Positions 25,275 to 34,063 of a DNA stretch of 34,190 nucleotides are shown here, one piece after another. Origin of the DNA: Vibrio aestuarianus (lineage in GTDB: Bacteria > Pseudomonadota > Gammaproteobacteria > Enterobacterales > Vibrionaceae); NCBI RefSeq assembly GCF_012395185.1, contig NZ_JAAZTU010000041.1:1-34190 (forward strand), read 5' to 3'. The translations under genes and the position numbers were made by a program. The notes beneath the pieces were generated by a model. The model did not search any database, was not told where the DNA came from, and was given only the letters and a program-made list of their open reading frames with translations. Position 1 is the first letter of the stretch. Every line of letters starts with the position of its first letter.

Positions 25275-27068
25275 GACAGGGATATTGACGGCCTCGGATA
25301 CGGCTTTACAGTATGGCTTATACATGCCTGGTTTACCTGAAGTGAAGTTAGGTATTATGCCTGGGTGGGGTAACGCTACTACCGCGATTAATCGGTACAG
25401 ATACGGTTATGACCTGGTTAACGACAGGCAAGAACTTCAAAGCTCAGCAAGCGCTTGCTGATCATGTTATCGATGGTGTTCTGACTGGAGCTGCGGATAA
25501 GTACGTTAACCAAGCTATAGATCTACTGAGCAGCGCAAATGCTGGCGATTTGGATTGGCAAAGTAAGCAAACAGAGAAGCATAACGAATTAACGATGAAT
25601 GGTTACGAGTTAGCGATGTCAGTCAATGTGGCTCGCGGTATGGTTGCCAAGGCTGCGGGACCTCACTATCCAGCGCCAAACTTTATTCTCGATACATAGA
25701 GAAAAGCGCTAGGTTGAACCGTGATGAAGCACTAGCAGTCGAAAGACAAGTTATCTTAGCTTGTGTGAACAGTGGTGTTGTCGATGCGTTAGTTAATGTG
25801 TTCTTAAGTGATATGGTAGTAAAGTCGACTGCTAAACGTCACGCTAAAGAAGGTGAAAAAACCGAAGAACTTGCTGTGATTGGCGCTGGAATCATGGGGG
25901 TGGTATTGCTTACGTGACCGCAGATAAAGGTCTTGATGTAGTGATGAAAGACATCAATAAAGCTGGCCTAGAACTGGGATTGAGTGAAGCCAGCCAACTG
26001 CTTGGTCGGCAAGTTAAACGAGGTAAAAAATCGCCTCAACAAATGGGCGAAGTGCTTAATCGAATTACTCCAACGTTACATGAATGCACGTTGGAAGGTA
26101 GTGATCTAATTGTCGAAGCAGTCGTTGAGAACCCAATCGTGAAAGAGAAGGTCTTGGCTCAACTCGAAAAATCAGCGCCGAATGCGGTTATGGCATCAAA
26201 TACTTCGACATTGATGATCGGTGGACTAGCGTATTCGCTTGAAAAGCCAGAAAACTTCTGTGGTATCCATTTCTTTAACCCAGTACATAAAAAGCCATTG
26301 GTTGAAGTGACTCGCGGTGAGAAGACTTCAAATAGCACCATCGCCACAGCGGTAAACTACGTCTTACAACTAGGTAAAACTCCTATTGTGATCAATGATT
26401 GCGCGGGCTTTTTAGTTAATCGTTGCTCAACGCCTTACTCTCTCGCATTTAACCAACTGGTTGTGGATGGCGGTAATATCGCGCTCATTGATAAAGTCAT
26501 GAGCAAAGGCTTTGGATGGCCGATGGGGCCTGCAACGTTACTTGATGTGGTTGGTCTTGATACAGCTTCGCACTGTGTTGATGTTATGGATGAAGCATTC
26601 CCTCAACGCCTTACTAAGCCGAAAGTGAATTTAATTAAAATGCACAATGTAAACGGTTTACTCGGTCAAAAATCCAAGCATGGCTTCTATCTCTATCAAT
26701 ATGATAAACGTGGCCGCATAAAAGCATCTGCAAGTGAAGAGAGTTAAGCGTTGCTCAATCAAGTATGTCATCAACCTGTCGACTTTTCTTCTGACGATAT
26801 TCAGTTGCGTATGATGCTACCTATGATGTTTGAGGCGATTCGGTGTTTAGATGAAGGGGTTATCAATTCGGCGGAAGAAGGAGACATCGCATTTATTTTC
26901 GGTACTGGTTTCCCCCCTTTCCGCGGCGGTTTGTTCTACTACATGGATCAATTTGGTCTACAGAAACTTGTAGAAACAGCGAAACAATACGAAAAACTTA
27001 GTTCGTTATACAAGATCCCACAAGGCTTGATTACTCGATCTGAGAACAACCAAAGTTTTTACGCATAA
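25275..27068 (+). pseudogene. fadB: fadB-like multifunctional beta-oxidation protein, decayed and 5'-deleted
   Basis: Contains the hydratase end (SDTA..GLPEVKLGIMPGWG, from about 25280). The dehydrogenase NAD motif follows (AVIGAGIMG near 25875-25900), then EGSDLIVEAVVEN, SNTSTL, and GIHFFNPVHKKPLVEV with the catalytic His. The C-terminal domain carries FGTGFPPFRGGLFYYMD. The first roughly 110 codons are missing. Lesions: a frame change near 25400-25460, TAG at 25697-25699, a 1-base loss in the G run near 25898, and an in-frame TAA at 26745-26747. The alpha subunit of the fatty-acid oxidation complex is about 720 residues when intact. The downstream fadA-like gene is 16 bases away, the normal fadBA operon order. 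Confidence 0.85.
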
Positions 27069-27084
27069 TTAGGAGAAGAGAACC

Positions 27085-28183
27085 ATGAAAAGTGTAGTAA
27101 TTGTTGATGCAATTCGAACTCCGATGGGGCGTTCAAAAAGTGGTGCGTTTCGTCATGTTCGCCCTGACGATCTATCCGCACACTTAATGGCTAGTATGTT
27201 AATGAGATAATCAAAAGTCTCAGCTAGCGAAATTGATGATATTATGTGGGGTAGTGTGCAACAAACTGAAGAACAGGGCTGTAACTTGGCACGTATTGCT
27301 GCACTGCAACCACGGTAAACCGACTTTGTGGTTCGTCAATGGACGCACTTCATATGGCAACAAGAGCAATTAAAGCTGGTGATGCAGATATTGTAATGGT
27401 TGGTGGTGTTGAGCATATGGGACATGTCCCTATGACAAAGGGGATTAACCTAAATAGCTATAACCGTAATATGGCTCAGCCTCTGCAATGATGGGATTAA
27501 CGGCTGAAGCGCTTGCAAAGATCCACAAGATCTCTTGTGAAGAACAAGATGAACTGGGTGCCCGTTTACACCGTTTAGCACATCAAGCGATTCTCGAAGG
27601 GCGATTCGACAATGAAATCGTAACAGTTTTAGGTCATGATCAAGACGGCTTACCGATTTTAGTTAAAGATGACGAGGTGATTCGTCCCGAAACAACGACT
27701 GAGTCACTAGGTCTGCTACGGCCGGTATTTGATCCAATAGGCAGTGTGACTGCGGGCACACCTTCTGCTTTGTCGGACGGTGCATCTTGCTTATTGGTTA
27801 TGAGTGAGGAGAAAGCGAAAGAGCTTGGTGTTCAGGCTCGAGCCAAAGTGCTTGCGTGCGCAACGGCAGGTGTTCCGGCTGCGATCATGGGTTATGGGCC
27901 GGTTCCTGCGTCTCTGAAAGCGCTCGAAAAATCCAACTTGTCGATTGAAGATATTGATTACGCGGAAGTTAACGAAGCCTTTGCAGCTCAAGCTATCTCT
28001 TGTCTAAAAGATCTCGGATTGTGGGATGCGCGAGAAGATAAAGTTAACCTTCATGAAGGTGCCATTTCACTCGGACACCCGCTTGGATGCTCTGGCGCGC
28101 GTATCATTGGGACGTTAATAAACATAATGGAGCAACGTAACGGTAAGTATGGGCTTGCGACCACCATAGAGCTGATTGACTAG
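27085..28183 (+). pseudogene. fadA: fadA-like 3-ketoacyl-CoA thiolase, frameshifted
   Basis: Starts at ATG 27085 after AGGAGAAG (MKSVVIVDAIRTPMGRSKSGAFR). TAA at 27208-27210 follows. After EQGCNLARIAALQP about 27310, a deletion and frame change lead to TTVNRLCGSSMDALH with the nucleophilic Cys. One more base is missing near 27478, then the long frame to 28183 carries VNEAFAAQA and GHPLGCSGARI with the second active-site Cys. The last conserved segment (around MCIGLGQG) is missing, with KYGLAT joined to TIELID. Four independent lesions mean no thiolase activity. Confidence 0.85.
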
Positions 28184-28533
28184 TCTTGAGTAAATTACCA
28201 CCTTCTAAAGAAGCTGGTTGTGTGTGAGTCCCCTAAAAGGGGGGCCTTTGTTTAGTCCCACGCTAATTATTGTAGCTTCACGCGCTCTTTCTTCTTTTGA
28301 TGTCCCTTACATAACGTCGAATGATATCTTCATTAATCCCTATGTTATCGACAAAGCAGCCCCTTTGCCAAAAGTGGTTACCTAAGAGCTTATTTCTCCT
28401 CAAATATGGGAATTTACTGAAGAGTTATAAAGCTATTTTTCCTTTCAATACTCCCATCGACATGGATGTTGATAGCTTAGGTGGGAATTTTACTACCAAG
28501 TGTACGTGGTCAACTGAACGTTTAATTCAACGA

Positions 28534-29587
28534 GGCTTTGTTGCGTAATTATATTTAAAGATAGAGCTACCCCGTTTCGGGTATTTCTTAGTCAATACGA
28601 CAAGTTTCAGGCATCCCTAACCCAGTGAGCTTGTTCAACGCTTTTATCATCGCGTAAGTCTCACCCACCTGCGCATTGTAATTTCTTAAGCTCAATCGCC
28701 CTCCTAGTAACTGTTTAACTCGATACATCGCGGTTTCTGAGAGTGAACGTCTGTGGTATCCATACCGCTCTTTCCAATACTTATTTGAGCCGTATAACTT
28801 CTGGCAACCCACTGCGAGATTTCGAGGATGACCGCGCTCCCAGAAGGCTGCCCCTTCTCGTGGGGGAATAAGCGCAACGGCTCGCTTAATCTTAATAGCA
28901 GCATGACACGCTCTCGTGTCGTAAGCGCCATCACCAGACACCTCAAGGATACTTCGGCGTGTTTGTCTCAGTAAGTTCGGGAGGACCTCTCCATCTGTAA
29001 CCGTCGATAAACTTAGCTCGGCTGCAATGATCTCGTGAGTGCTTGTATCGACTGCAATATGCAGCTTTCGCCAAACTCTCCGCTTGCCATCTGCCCCGTG
29101 TTTTTTGACTTTCCATTCACCTTCGCCATAAACCTTAAAGCCAGTCGCATCAATGGCTAGGTGCTGTATCGCTCCTCTCGTTTTAGTCTTAAATGAGACC
29201 TCAACTTGCTTGGCTCTACGACTGATGCAGGTGTAATGTGGACAACTCAATGGAACATGGGCAAGTCTAAATACCGAGTCGATAAATCCTTGCAGCGCTC
29301 TCAGTGGCATAGAAAAAACTCGTTTTACCATGAGCGCTGTCGTGATAGCTAAGTCACTGAATCGACGTGGCCTCCCGCGCTTATTCTGTTTGCTTTGCAC
29401 CCACCCGCATATCGCCTCTTCATCAATCCAAAAGGTCAGAGAGCCTCGATTAATGAGTGATTGGTTGTATTGCTTCCAGTTGGTTGTTTTGTAAAGAGGT
29501 TTAGGCATGAGGCTACGAGAGATAGTGGATGTAACTGATCAGATCGTAGGCTCTGGATTTAGTTCCATTGAATTACGCAACAAAGCC
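28534..29587 (-). mobile_element. Intact IS5-family (IS903-group) insertion sequence, 1054 bp
   Basis: Perfect terminal inverted repeats GGCTTTGTTGCGTAATT / AATTACGCAACAAAGCC at 28534 and 29587. A 9-bp target duplication ATTCAACGA lies at 28525-28533 and 29588-29596. One full-length transposase fills it. Two solo 3' ends of the same or a near-identical IS lie at 18397-18495 and 33627-33705. Confidence 0.95.
28588..29508 (-). CDS. IS5-family transposase
   Basis: 306 residues, full length. DDE-type landmarks: LAIDATGFKVYGEGEW (first Asp), VSGDGAYDTRACH (second Asp), and YGYHRRSLSETAMYRVKQLLG (Y-R-E signature with catalytic Glu). The N-terminus MPKPLYKTTNWKQYNQSLINRGSLTFW is typical of the IS903 group. 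No frameshift is seen, so the element may still be mobile. It differs from the IS at the window ends, whose transposase starts MGKSKKKIANWSEYN. Confidence 0.95.
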   Translation of the reverse strand: MPKPLYKTTNWKQYNQSLINRGSLTFWIDEEAICGWVQSKQNKRGRPRRFSDLAITTALMVKRVFSMPLRALQGFIDSVFRLAHVPLSCPHYTCISRRAKQVEVSFKTKTRGAIQHLAIDATGFKVYGEGEWKVKKHGADGKRRVWRKLHIAVDTSTHEIIAAELSLSTVTDGEVLPNLLRQTRRSILEVSGDGAYDTRACHAAIKIKRAVALIPPREGAAFWERGHPRNLAVGCQKLYGSNKYWKERYGYHRRSLSETAMYRVKQLLGGRLSLRNYNAQVGETYAMIKALNKLTGLGMPETCRID

Positions 29588-29834
29588 ATTCAACGACTTC
29601 GTATCCATGTTGATTACAGTAAACATTTATATACCAATAAACTTATTTCCCTATATTATTTTTCAAGATCGTAATCGGAACTTTGGTGTCAACACTATAT
29701 GATATTGACATCTCAAAAATACGGGTGAAGCATGATTGTATCTGCTCATGTTATTTGTTCTATTTGACTTAGCTAAAAATCGAGAGAGCATTTAACCAGG
29801 ATAGAACTGCAGGCAAAACCGAACTTTCATCCCT

Positions 29835-30845
29835 TCACTTAATTGAACTCGGTGCCTCTCCTGTCCAGCGCTTAAACGCTCGTGTGAAGCAACTCAATTC
29901 AGAGAAGCCTAATTGGAATGCAATTTCGGTCATGTTGTTATCGGGGTCTTGCAGAAGCGTCAGTGCTTTTTGTAAACGGTAATTATTGAGTATTGCCTTG
30001 AAGTTGGTCTGAGCATAGGAAAGTCTACGGTTCAAGGTCCTAGGACTGGTAAATAGCTTTTGTGCAACTAGTGTTGAAGTAACATTACGTAGCGTCGGAA
30101 GCTCATCAAGTACGAGAGAGACTTGTAAGCGGATATCGTTCAGGTTCAATTTAGCGGTGCGCTCTTGTATCCAAGTAAGGTTATGTTCCAAAAGTTGCGG
30201 ATTCGCGAAAGGTGATGGCTGTTGTAACTGCTGTGTCTTAAAAGTAATTTTCCTGATTGGACTTTTTTCGATACTTGACACTTGATAGGTCTGGCAAAAC
30301 TTATCAACGAGATCTTTTGAATAGTTATGATGAGGAGCGTATATGCGGCAAGGTAACACTTCCCCCTTATTTAACTGACGCAATATTTCAAGAATAACGC
30401 ATACCATTAATGAAATACCGACTTGAGTGATCGAGTAGGACTCAGGAGTCTGACTGTTGGTGATCCAAAGCTCAGTCACTTCGCCAATTTGATGGAGAGA
30501 TATGTCAGCCTGCGGTGTAAGTATAATGAAATGCTCACAAAGAAGCTCTAAGCATTGATGTAAGGTAGGCGCCGACCATAGGGCGACCGAGAAACTGCCA
30601 AAGGTAAAAGGTGTGACGTATTTGGCCGCATCGATAGAGAAATCGTATCGAGATTGTTTAATCAGTTCATTTTGAAGTTCTCTAGCTAGTCGAATATCTG
30701 GGTTATCTTTTCCTAAGACTAGCATTTCGCGATAACTATCGATTGAGTCTAAATCTATGCCATAGTGATGTGCCGTTTGGGTTAAAAGATTGAACCAACC
30801 GTAATGAAAATAATAACGTTGATCTTGTCTATACTTTCTAATCAT
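29835..30845 (-). CDS. AraC-family transcriptional regulator
   Basis: 336 residues from ATG 30845 (GGTAGGA upstream; the frame extends further to 30872 without a site). The N-terminal Arabinose_bd-like domain is about residues 20-200 (AAKYVTPFTFGSFSVALWSAPTLHQCLELLCEHF). The C-terminal double HTH is about residues 240-335 (SPRTLNRRLSYAQTNFKAILNNYRLQKALTLL ... EIAFQLGFSELSCFTRAFKRWTGEAPS). This is the OruR/GadX-like subgroup. It is divergent from the barrel-like gene at 31115 with 269 bases between, so control of barrel 2 and Ntn-hydrolase 3 is likely. Effector unknown. Confidence 0.9.
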   Translation of the reverse strand: MIRKYRQDQRYYFHYGWFNLLTQTAHHYGIDLDSIDSYREMLVLGKDNPDIRLARELQNELIKQSRYDFSIDAAKYVTPFTFGSFSVALWSAPTLHQCLELLCEHFIILTPQADISLHQIGEVTELWITNSQTPESYSITQVGISLMVCVILEILRQLNKGEVLPCRIYAPHHNYSKDLVDKFCQTYQVSSIEKSPIRKITFKTQQLQQPSPFANPQLLEHNLTWIQERTAKLNLNDIRLQVSLVLDELPTLRNVTSTLVAQKLFTSPRTLNRRLSYAQTNFKAILNNYRLQKALTLLQDPDNNMTEIAFQLGFSELSCFTRAFKRWTGEAPSSIK

Positions 30846-31003
30846 GACTATCCTACCGTTAAAAACTACCAAACAATTATCGTTTGAATTGCTTTATAAA
30901 AAATTGAGCTAAGTTAAATGACGGTCATATTTTCACAAATAAATAATTTAATTATAAAACCAATATAAATTGCAAATGGTTTGATTTTTAATTTGCTTAA
31001 CAG

Positions 31004-31017
31004 GCCAATGGATTGGC
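31004..31017. promoter_or_regulatory. Palindrome in AraC / barrel 2 intergenic region
   Basis: GCCAAT-GG-ATTGGC, 98 bases upstream of the GTG start at 31115. It could be an operator. AraC proteins often use direct repeats, so the link to the AraC gene is weak. Confidence 0.4.
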
Positions 31018-31114
31018 TGAGTTAGCCTACAGAATCAAGATGGGATGGCTCGCGCTAAACTCTGATGAATTTATCAATAGAATGCTCCAGTAAACTTTAA
31101 AACAGGAGTAAAAT

Positions 31115-31888
31115 GTGCGTATTACAAAAACTGGTTTAGGCATTGTAGTCGCCGCAGCCATGAGTTCGTCAATGACTGCCGCTGAAGAGGTTGTTGACCC
31201 AGGCGATATGACCAAAGTCTATACCCAAGTCGGAACTACCATTGATAGTGATAGCAATATCCGTTTACTTGGTTCTTTGTCTGGCAGCCACTCTAACGGG
31301 GACAATTTCTTATTTTATGGTGACGTTGTTTTTGGAGATGCCGATTTTCACGATGAAGATTATGGTACTGCCTATAACAATGCGCGACTGCAGTATTTTC
31401 ATGTAATGAATACTTCTTTGACCTCCCTACCAAAAATCGGGTTTTCAATCGATGCGATACATAGTCGTTTACCGGAAGTAAAACACGTCGGTGATGACAT
31501 GAGTATCGTGTCAGCAGGTATTGTTGGCATGATTAACCCTATTTACACAGGCAAATTTATGCTGTTCCCAAACTTAGCTTATGCGAAGGGGGAGATGTAT
31601 GGCGAAAGCGTGGATGGTGTACTTGCAAACTTATACTTAACTAGGCGTATCGCGGAAAATCGCTCTTACATTGGCTTTTTTCCAGAGTACATGAACGTGT
31701 CGGGTGGTTCGGTAAATCGTGAAAGCATTAAGCTTAAGCTCCAAGTTGGGACACCAGTTACAGATAGCCAAAGGTTGTGGCTGATTACAACTTACGAGCA
31801 TCAAGAATCGACTCAGATGATTTCTAATCATGACTATGGGTGGTCCAATGGTTCAAGAGTTGAGTTGGGTTTTAAGTACTACCTATAG
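31115..31888 (+). CDS. Exported barrel-like protein, paralogue 2 (probable outer membrane)
   Basis: 257 residues from a GTG start (GGAG 6 bases upstream). An ATG two bases earlier is in another frame and dies quickly. Signal peptide residues 1-23 (...SSSMTAAEE), then VDPGDMTKVYTQVGTTIDSDSNIRLLG, the same opening as the protein at 4921. Shared landmarks continue through YFHVMNTSL, KIGFSIDAIH, SAGIVGMINP, FPNLAYAKG, and PEYMN. It ends KYYL. The strand-rich content and C-terminal aromatic residues suggest a small outer-membrane barrel. An Ntn-hydrolase follows 140 bases downstream. Confidence 0.8.
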   Translation: MRITKTGLGIVVAAAMSSSMTAAEEVVDPGDMTKVYTQVGTTIDSDSNIRLLGSLSGSHSNGDNFLFYGDVVFGDADFHDEDYGTAYNNARLQYFHVMNTSLTSLPKIGFSIDAIHSRLPEVKHVGDDMSIVSAGIVGMINPIYTGKFMLFPNLAYAKGEMYGESVDGVLANLYLTRRIAENRSYIGFFPEYMNVSGGSVNRESIKLKLQVGTPVTDSQRLWLITTYEHQESTQMISNHDYGWSNGSRVELGFKYYL

Positions 31889-32028
31889 ATTTGGCTTAAT
31901 AGGCCAAACGTTTTACTTGGTGGGTATCTGTGTTGAATGCTTAACCCTGTTCAATTTATTTGGCCATATAAAGAGTTATATTCAATTTAACGAAAAAATT
32001 AACGTCTAATATAATATCGGAAACTATT

Positions 32029-33024
32029 ATGAACAAACAACTAAATAAAGCATTTTTAACGACTTGTATTATTTCTTCCATCTCAATTCCAACTATAACT
32101 CAGGCATGTTCTAACGTATTTTGGGATAGCCCGCAGGGGGTTATAGTAACGCGTACAATGGACTGGATGGAGTCAACCAAGCCATTATTGCTAAAAGTAA
32201 CAGCGGGTGAAAAACGCAACTTCCATGGTACAGGTACGAGTGAGCAAGAGTACACGGTCAAGAACAGCTTTTTGGCCATCGGGGGATATGGCAAACTTAT
32301 AGGTGAAGGCGTTAATGAACACGGTTTACACTCAAGTATTCAATACTACGGTGATATGCAAATGGAGAAAGGTAATGAGAATACCTTAAGCCAGAATGAA
32401 TTAGCGGGTTACTTTCTAGCAAACTTTAATAATGTTCAACAAGTTATTGATAGTGTTAAAGATATTGAAGTGGGTTTAACAGCAATTCCGGGTATGGAAA
32501 AGCCACCACGTTGGCACTATATTGTGTCTGACGTCTCTGGTGATCGCGCCGTGATTCAATATGATGATAATGGTGTAAATATTTACCGTGGCGATGACGC
32601 TCAGGTCGTAACAAATAGCAATCAAAAAGTTCTGAATGAAGCTTGGATTGAGAAGTCTAAACAGCTAAAAGAGTTTGGTGGTTATGGTAGCCAGTTTCAG
32701 CTAGGAGCGGGTAATACCGACTCAGAGCAGCGCTACGTGTTTGCTAAGTATTTTCTTTCACAAATTAAAAATACAAGCTCACCTAAACATGCCATGATGT
32801 CGGTAGAGGGTACCGCATTTAAAGTACCACAGCAGGCTACTTACCGACCTCAAGATGGTATGGATACTTATGCTACAGAATACACGATCACTTACAACCT
32901 AAATTCTGGTGACATGGTGTTTAAATACACGGGCGACGACTGGTATCAGCGTGAGTGGAACTACAAAGAGTTGTTGGCATCTGACCAAAAACTAGAAACT
33001 CCGCTGTATGGCAAAGAAAGCTAA
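32029..33024 (+). CDS. Linear amide C-N hydrolase (choloylglycine/penicillin V acylase family), copy 3
   Basis: 331 residues. Signal peptide residues 1-26 (...TITQA), then Cys27 as N-terminal nucleophile. The Arg-Thr-Met-Asp-Trp block sits in the same place as in copy 1 (VIVTRTMDWMEST versus FVTRTMDWLEAT), so copies 1 and 3 are closer to each other than to copy 2. GVNEHGL, VVTNSNQ (Asn) and EQRYVFAKYF (Arg) give the other family positions. The residue matching position 82 appears to be Tyr, as in penicillin V acylases. A 13-bp hairpin terminator follows. Likely co-regulated with the barrel gene upstream. Substrate not determinable. Confidence 0.9.
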   Translation: MNKQLNKAFLTTCIISSISIPTITQACSNVFWDSPQGVIVTRTMDWMESTKPLLLKVTAGEKRNFHGTGTSEQEYTVKNSFLAIGGYGKLIGEGVNEHGLHSSIQYYGDMQMEKGNENTLSQNELAGYFLANFNNVQQVIDSVKDIEVGLTAIPGMEKPPRWHYIVSDVSGDRAVIQYDDNGVNIYRGDDAQVVTNSNQKVLNEAWIEKSKQLKEFGGYGSQFQLGAGNTDSEQRYVFAKYFLSQIKNTSSPKHAMMSVEGTAFKVPQQATYRPQDGMDTYATEYTITYNLNSGDMVFKYTGDDWYQREWNYKELLASDQKLETPLYGKES

Positions 33025-33046
33025 TCGGAAGCGATATATACTCAAT

Positions 33047-33082
33047 TAACTTGAAGGTGTTGGCTTGACCACCTTCAAGTTA
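33047..33082 (+). terminator. Hairpin terminator after Ntn-hydrolase 3
   Basis: 13-bp perfect stem TAACTTGAAGGTG / CACCTTCAAGTTA with a 10-base loop, 22 bases past the stop codon. Confidence 0.75.
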
Positions 33083-33219
33083 TCATTTGTTCGAGGCGCT
33101 AAAGAGTCTGGGAGCTCGGGAAGGGGCACAGTGCAAAAATTCTCGATTGCTTCTTTGAATTCCCGTTTAGTTATTGAAATAAACCGTGTGATTTATAGAC
33201 ATCCTTTCAACTATACTGG

Positions 33220-33626
33220 ATGCGTATGGCCAGGGAAATTCAGCAAAGACTACAGTGGGTAAAGATGTATGAGGAATGTGGTGATGCAGGCGTAGGCCTC
33301 GTCTGTCGACGATGTGGTATTTTTAGACCAACATTACGTAAGTGGGCGAAGCAATATCAGCTGAATGGAATCGCTGGTCTCGAAAGCCAAAGCAAACGCT
33401 CACATTCTTCTCCAGATGCCAAGATCATGAGATGCGCAAAAAGCGCAACTTAGGTGCGAGGCGCTTACAAACAGAGCTAATCCGACTTCACCAAGTACAC
33501 CTAAGCACAGCAACTATCCATAAAGTTTTATCAGAAGCTTCTGTTAAACCGATTGTAACTCGTCGACGTAAAAAAGATTTCCAAAGATAAGAGCGCCCAG
33601 TCCCTGGTGATAGAGTCCATATGGAT
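33220..33626 (+). pseudogene. IS481-family transposase, N-terminal fragment
   Basis: HTH part MAREIQQRLQWVKMYEECGDAGVGLVCRRCGIFRPTLRKWAKQYQ from 33220. A deletion/frame change near 33425-33440 follows, then RNLGARRLQTELIRLHQVHLSTATIHKVL. An in-frame TAA at 33588-33590 precedes ERPVPGDRVHMDT, the first catalytic Asp region. It is cut off there by the IS5 remnant. Confidence 0.8.
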
Positions 33627-33705
33627 ACCTGAAACTTGTCGTATTGACTAAGAAATACACGAAATGGGATGGCTTTATCTCTAAATCTAATTACGCAACA
33701 AAGCC
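33627..33705 (+). mobile_element. IS5-family 3'-end remnant with intact inverted repeat
   Basis: About 79 bases match the 3' end of the IS at 28534-29587 (reverse orientation), from CCTGAAACTTGTCG to the full tip AATTACGCAACAAAGCC. The 5' nine-tenths of the element are missing. It separates the IS481 and ISL3 fragments. Confidence 0.85.
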
Positions 33706-33855
33706 TCTTTGTCTTCAAGGCATTATCGCATCGGCAAGTTATCCGTTAAATATCTGCATACTTGAAGGGGTAAACAACAAGATAAAACTAATCAAGCGAA
33801 TTGGGTATCGAGATACAGATTACTTCTTCTTGAAGATAAAAGCGGCTTTTTATTC
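33706..33855 (+). pseudogene. ISL3-family transposase, C-terminal fragment
   Basis: Codes for ILEGVNNKIKLIKRIGYRDTDYFFLKIKAAF, the characteristic end of ISL3 transposases, in a frame that merges with the IS5 remnant on the left. Beyond it the frame continues to 33979 with an unrelated tail (CPKGEFLLLTQNDSKVVMLWL) that I do not recognise. Confidence 0.7.
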
Positions 33856-34063
33856 AAATAATATTGACAGATGCCCCAAAGGGGAATTCTTGCTTTTGAC
33901 TCAAAATGACTCAAAAGTCGTAATGCTTTGGCTAAATGAGGAGGTTAGAAGCTTTTATCTTGAGACGTATTTGAAGTGAGCTTTTGTGACGCTGTAATAA
34001 ATAAAAATTTAGGTGAAAAGCTCAGATTCTATTCCAACAATAGGTAGTGGTGTAGGTTGACGC

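Larger units (their letters stand above)
28278..29660 (-). pseudogene. IS200/IS605-type tnpA relic, split by an IS5 insertion
   Basis: Rejoining the minus strand across the IS at 28534-29587 gives ..CNQHGYEVVELNVQ (29588-29640 side). After a one-base loss comes DHVHLVVKFPPK, the HUH motif, then MGVLKGK, an in-frame TAA, HFWQRGCFVDNIG.. and RRYVRDIKRR, ending at TGA 28278-28280. This is the IS200-type Y1 transposase pattern. The N-terminal part, including a start, is not recognisable. The frameshift and stop show it was already dead or died around the insertion. Confidence 0.75.

Noticed and set aside
28321..28548. 75-codon plus-strand frame running into the IS5
   Set aside because: The opposite strand encodes IS200-type TnpA residues including the HUH motif, so the plus frame is a shadow.
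29687..29713. TGTCAA / TTGACA inverted pair as an operator
   Set aside because: Short arms in AT-rich decayed IS DNA downstream of, not upstream of, the AraC gene.
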